From Phycomyces blakesleeanus NRRL 1555(-) (lineage: Eukaryota; Mucoromycota; Mucoromycetes; Mucorales; Phycomycetaceae): DNA of 36,941 nucleotides. The stretch covers positions 445,001-481,941 of the forward strand of contig NW_017265163.1 of NCBI RefSeq assembly GCF_001638985.1, given 5' to 3'. The position numbers and the translations under genes were made by a program. Each line of letters opens with the position of its first letter. Within the stretch, counting starts at the first letter, position 1. Of this stretch, positions 32,983 through 36,941 are shown in pieces. The notes below the pieces were generated by a model, which was not told the origin of the DNA, searched no databases, and worked only from the letters and a program-made list of their open reading frames with translations.

Positions 32983-34349
32983 AATTGGTAATACCAATTT
33001 ACAAAAAAGTGCATTCTGTCCGAATTATCGAGTAGAATCCTTAGGTTGTAAAAAGACACAAAAAGAAATAGACAATATGTATATTTTGTATCAGTGCAGC
33101 AATTGTATTGGTAGACAATTGGGCGAGTGTGCGAGTGTGCGTATGTGCGTGTGTTGGATAAAAGAAAAGAAAAATATATGATAGTAAGCCCAAAATATGA
33201 TAGCAGGTTATATATATATAGTTTGGGAGTAGCTTCTGGTGTGTAACCGTATATTGAATAAAAGGAAAATAAATATATATGATAGTGTATCCAAAATATG
33301 ATAGAGGCTCGTATATATATATATTTTGGGAGTAGCTTTTGGTGTGTGTCCGTGTGTTGAATAATAATAATAAAATATACAAGATAATATATCCAAAATA
33401 TGATAGAGGCTCATATATGTATATAGTTCGGGAGTAGCTTCTGGTGTGTGCCAGTGTGTTGAATAATAATAATAACATATATAAGATAATATAATCCAAA
33501 ACATGATAACAGTTTATATATATTTAGTTCGAAAGTTACTTTTGGTTTATGAATATCACCCTTTTCATTTTGACTTGGTAATATTTTTCTGTAGGCTCTT
33601 GCTTTTTTGGTGTAAAATGTTTGATGCTTTTTGATCCAATTTCATTAAGTATAATTATAGAAGAATGTGTATGGATCTGGATAGTGTGTTATTTATGAAA
33701 CATACTAGAAAACATAGTTTAAATTATATTATTATATATAGCTTCTATCATACATTAAAAGTATTAACAAAAATATAAATAACAATGCGATTGTGAATGA
33801 TTTGTAAATATATACCGTGGAATAAAAATCGGCTATAGAAGTATATTCCAATATATCTTGTATTATTATCTATAGATTAAACCCAATCTAATTTTAATTA
33901 GAATCTTGAGGAGACAGGATATATGAACAATTTTGGAATTATTTGAGAGAGGTATGATACAAGCTATATATTTATAAGAAAGCAAAACTATTATTACTAG
34001 CATATATGTTTTTACGATATTATTATCTTCTGGATTCCGACGGCCCAAGATTGTTGGAAATATCCCTTCAGTCCAGATCGAGCTCAATAGGCGGCCGATC
34101 CGGACAGGACCATATTGCTGATATAACATATTCGGTTTTTATTGGTTAACTGAAATTGTAGTTCTTATTAATCATACATATGTTTTATTTTTATACTGGG
34201 CCGACTTCTGTCTACTATGAGATGTAATATTATATGAATGACGATTCCCAAAAGGAATGAATATTCTCAAAAAGGATGACGGGATGGATGAATGGGAGAA
34301 TGTAGAAGGAGGATGCAAGCCACCGTAAAAAAAAAGTTTTTTTTGTTAT

Positions 34350-34512
34350 GATTATGGCGCAGTGAAGGCCACTTTAATATATCATCCTGTCTGAGCGATT
34401 GTAAGTGAGAACTAGGCGGTTTTTAAGTCTATGTATGGGGAACAGTATCCCTGTCAATTGATTCTGCTATGTTATTTTAGCTTATTGATACACAAAAACC
34501 GCCTGCGCAACC
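34350..34512 (+). ncRNA. Structured core D2, unit C
   Basis: The D2 arms are intact. The A-run just upstream is one base longer than in A and B. Confidence 0.42.
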
Positions 34513-36660
34513 AATTGGTAATAACAGTTTACAAAAAAGTGCATTCTGTCCGAATTATGGATTATAATCCTTAGTTTGTAAGAAAATATAAAAGGAACAT
34601 ACAATCAAGTATATTTTGTACCAGTTCAGCCAATATATTGGTAGACAATTGGGTGAGTGTGCGTATGTGTGTGTGGTGGATTAAGGAAAAGACATATATA
34701 TATAGTATCTGTCACACATTTAATATATTAATAAAAAGAAAAAAACAATGCGATAGTTAATGATCCATCGAGCTATTTCGTGGATCAAACTGTTATAAGA
34801 ACATATTAAATTAATTCCTATTTAGTTTATATAATTTTCAGTAATATATTATATCACTACAAAAAAGGAGCGATTCAGAGAGTGATTTTAAAAGCTATTA
34901 TAAGCATTCTTTATAATCACTAGTTGAATTTCCAATTTTTTCTTAGTGGATCTATTTCTAATAAAGATCTCAAGCAGTGCGATGAACATGATGTCAGTTT
35001 ATTAGAGTGTTCAGAATAATTTTTTTTTCTATATGCGCTTTCTTTCTTTCATAACATTTAATTATATAACTAAAAGTTAATTCTATGATATATATTCCAT
35101 ATCAAAACCTTTATATAAAGTATAGATTCCTTTTATTCTTATATGTTTTATTAAAACATTCTTGTTATTATATTTGCTTATTATCTAATATAAAAACCCG
35201 ATACTCTCAATATTATATATTACTATGCCCAGTTGTGAAAACTTTTAGTTCTCTTGTAATACATTTATATATATAATCTAAGACTAGATATATGCTCTTA
35301 TCGACTATAGCAATTCGGTAAATAAAAAAAAACTAATTGCATTTTAAACATGTCAATAATATTTTTAATTTATGAGACTTGCTTTAATAAAAAGCTGGGA
35401 TAATATAAAGAGTCTCTTGATATGCTCTTATAGTCTATACATATATATATATGGACCACTTTCTCTTTCATATTCCAACTAAAGTGGTACAGTTTTACAA
35501 CCTTTCTTTTAAGAAATAATATATTAATATATAACATATGTGTCAAGTAAATTTTTATATAAAATCAATTCACGAAAATGGGTAGCCATATAAGAAATTC
35601 GGGTTTTTAAAATGAAAGTCTTTATATTGCTTCTAATCAGAGCAATCAATCCATTGATCTACAATTTTCTATGCATGCTGCTATGTCATCATCTAATGAC
35701 GAAAGCATAAAATTTTTTCACAGTTATTTAGTAAGAGTGCCAGCCAGACCATCTCTGTTTTCCTCTTGTGCATGGTAAGTCTATTATTTCCTTTTCATTT
35801 GTGTTGAGGGAGTAGTATAGTCTATAGATATACTAATCTTGACCTTTTTTCTATGTGAATCAGCGGCGTGTCGGATGGATGGGTGTTGGTGTGGTGTGGA
35901 TGGGGGGGTGTGGTGGGTGTGGTGGGTGTGGTGGGTGTGGGGTAGTTTAGTTTCCCCTCTCTAGTTAGTTTACGTAGTGGGTAGTCTTTAGATATAGCTT
36001 TCGTTTATCCCTTTAGCTTAGCTTAGATTGATAGTTTCGTTCCCTGTTCACCTTTTATTTTTTAAGCCCATAGCTAGCCTCACACCCCAGCGTTCCCGAT
36101 CTCCTCCCCACTCCGTTCTCTTCCACGAAGTCAGGACAGGTCTACGCCCTGTGGAGGATGGATCCGCCTTTATAGGTGGTGAACTAAGATTCTGACGATA
36201 TATTTGAATATTAATAAAATTTTTTTTTAAACCATTTTTGTCTGCCCATAAATACAATGTCTGCTTTACAAATGATTGAGAGAAACACTTTATTATTAGA
36301 AGAAAACTGAATAAAACAATGCGTGAGAACAATAATATGAGTTTATTTTTTATTTAAAAATATCAAGTTTTAATAGTAGTGTATTTTTTATATGGGCGAG
36401 AAGTGGGCGGTGTGAGTGGGTGGTCCGTGTGGGTGGTCCGTGTGGGTGGTCCGTGTGGGTGGTCCGTGTGAGTAGTCAGTGTGACAAAGTTTTGACATTC
36501 ATGGCGCATGCTAATGACGAGAGATTAACATCGCGAGACTTTTTGTTAGGTGGCGTCCGCTTGGTCTAGACCCAGTCGCGTAAAAGTATACTGAAAGGCA
36601 TGAGCTTTGAAAATTATGTCCGATGGGATGGAATTAGATGGGATGGGACGGAATTGAATG

Positions 36661-36941
36661 GCGTCATTGGGATCGAAGAAGGTGTCGGAATTATGGTGGT
36701 ATGAATACTATATGACTTGGAGAGTTGAAGGTCAGCTCTGAGAATGGTGACATATAACACTTCAGGTATAGAGAAATATTGTATATGACTTCCGAGTGTT
36801 GAGGTTTTATTATATGGCCATTATTTCGATTTTTATTTTTCAGTGATTATAAAATAAAAGAATAATATTGTTGGTGGTGGCGATTCTGGTAGTTTTGTAA
36901 AGTTGATGGCGGGATGGTGGGATGGCGGGATGGAGGGAATG
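36661..36941 (+). repeat. Array unit D, truncated by the window end
   Basis: First 281 bases of a fourth unit, up to the G-run block before D1. It shows that the array continues to the right. Confidence 0.95.

Larger units (their letters stand above)
32492..36660 (+). repeat. Array unit C
   Basis: 4169 bp, the shortest unit because of fewer minisatellite copies. D1 is at 32821-32982, D2 at 34350-34512, the spliceable ORF start at 35671, and the 13-bp repeat near 36418-36482. Confidence 0.95.
24121..36941 (+). repeat. Tandem array of a 4.17-4.19 kb unit, at least three copies
   Basis: With GCGTCATTGGGATCGAAG as reference point, units start at 24121, 28302, 32492 and 36661 (lengths 4181, 4190, 4169, then 281 bases to the window end). 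Copies are about 99 percent identical by eye; differences are single bases and repeat-number changes. No rRNA, tRNA, retrotransposon or long protein gene was recognised in the unit. In order each unit has a G-rich block, core D1, a 102-bp minisatellite, a spacer, core D2, an AT-rich segment, a spliceable short ORF, a 9-bp GT-rich repeat, and a 13-bp GT-rich repeat. The array continues beyond the window, so copy number is unknown. Confidence 0.96.

Noticed and set aside
24121..36941. Array taken as ribosomal DNA or intergenic spacer repeats
   Set aside because: No stretch resembling 18S, 5.8S, 28S or 5S rRNA in the complete unit.

Overview
The window looks like an accessory, repeat-dominated stretch of a fungal nuclear genome, most likely an early-diverging Mucoromycota fungus. 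The background is very AT-rich. Coding segments are interrupted by short GT-AG introns of about 55-90 bases. The only well-preserved genes are two Tnp2/CACTA-like transposase loci of a kind I associate with such fungi. No bacterial gene organisation, rRNA, tRNA or CRISPR array was seen. The taxonomic call is an inference from gene style, not from a marker gene.

Left part (1-6828): AT-rich DNA without an intact gene. It holds a diverged LTR copy (2278-2478), a decayed minus-strand gene (about 3302-4150, with a recognisable intron and in-frame stops), and a few short coding-like scraps.

Transposon part (6829-17013): two related but clearly diverged transposon units lie head to tail. Each has a four-exon transposase on + (6829-10008; 12364-15480) and a convergent four-exon second gene on - (10127-11437; 15612-16980). 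Intron phases match between the two units: all phase 1 in the transposase, all phase 0 in the second gene. I could join all eight exons of unit 2 into open frames (979 and 383 aa). In unit 1 the second gene is open (370 aa), but the transposase has a single-base frameshift near 9173. Terminal inverted repeats were not found by eye.

Middle part (17014-24120): a + strand gene or gene remnant built of very short exons (about 17401-20075). It contains a 100-N assembly gap (18778-18877) whose flanks are two nearly identical 0.9-kb sequences, probably an unmerged contig overlap. Downstream lie a 299-bp solo LTR with a 5-bp target duplication (20931-21229), a 152-bp MITE with perfect terminal inverted repeats and TA target duplication (21625-21772), a 276-bp foldback MITE (22122-22397), and AT-rich DNA.

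Right part (24121 to the window end): a tandem array of a 4.17-4.19 kb unit, three full copies and the start of a fourth, with no rRNA gene or long protein gene. Each unit contains an internal duplication. Its two cores (D1, D2; about 162 nt each) can fold into the same closed structure, and the main internal stem shows two compensatory base-pair changes between D1 and D2. This is the best candidate in the window for an undescribed element: a structured RNA, or a DNA hairpin element, in a tandem array. The units also carry strand-biased G-rich minisatellites and a 102-bp minisatellite.
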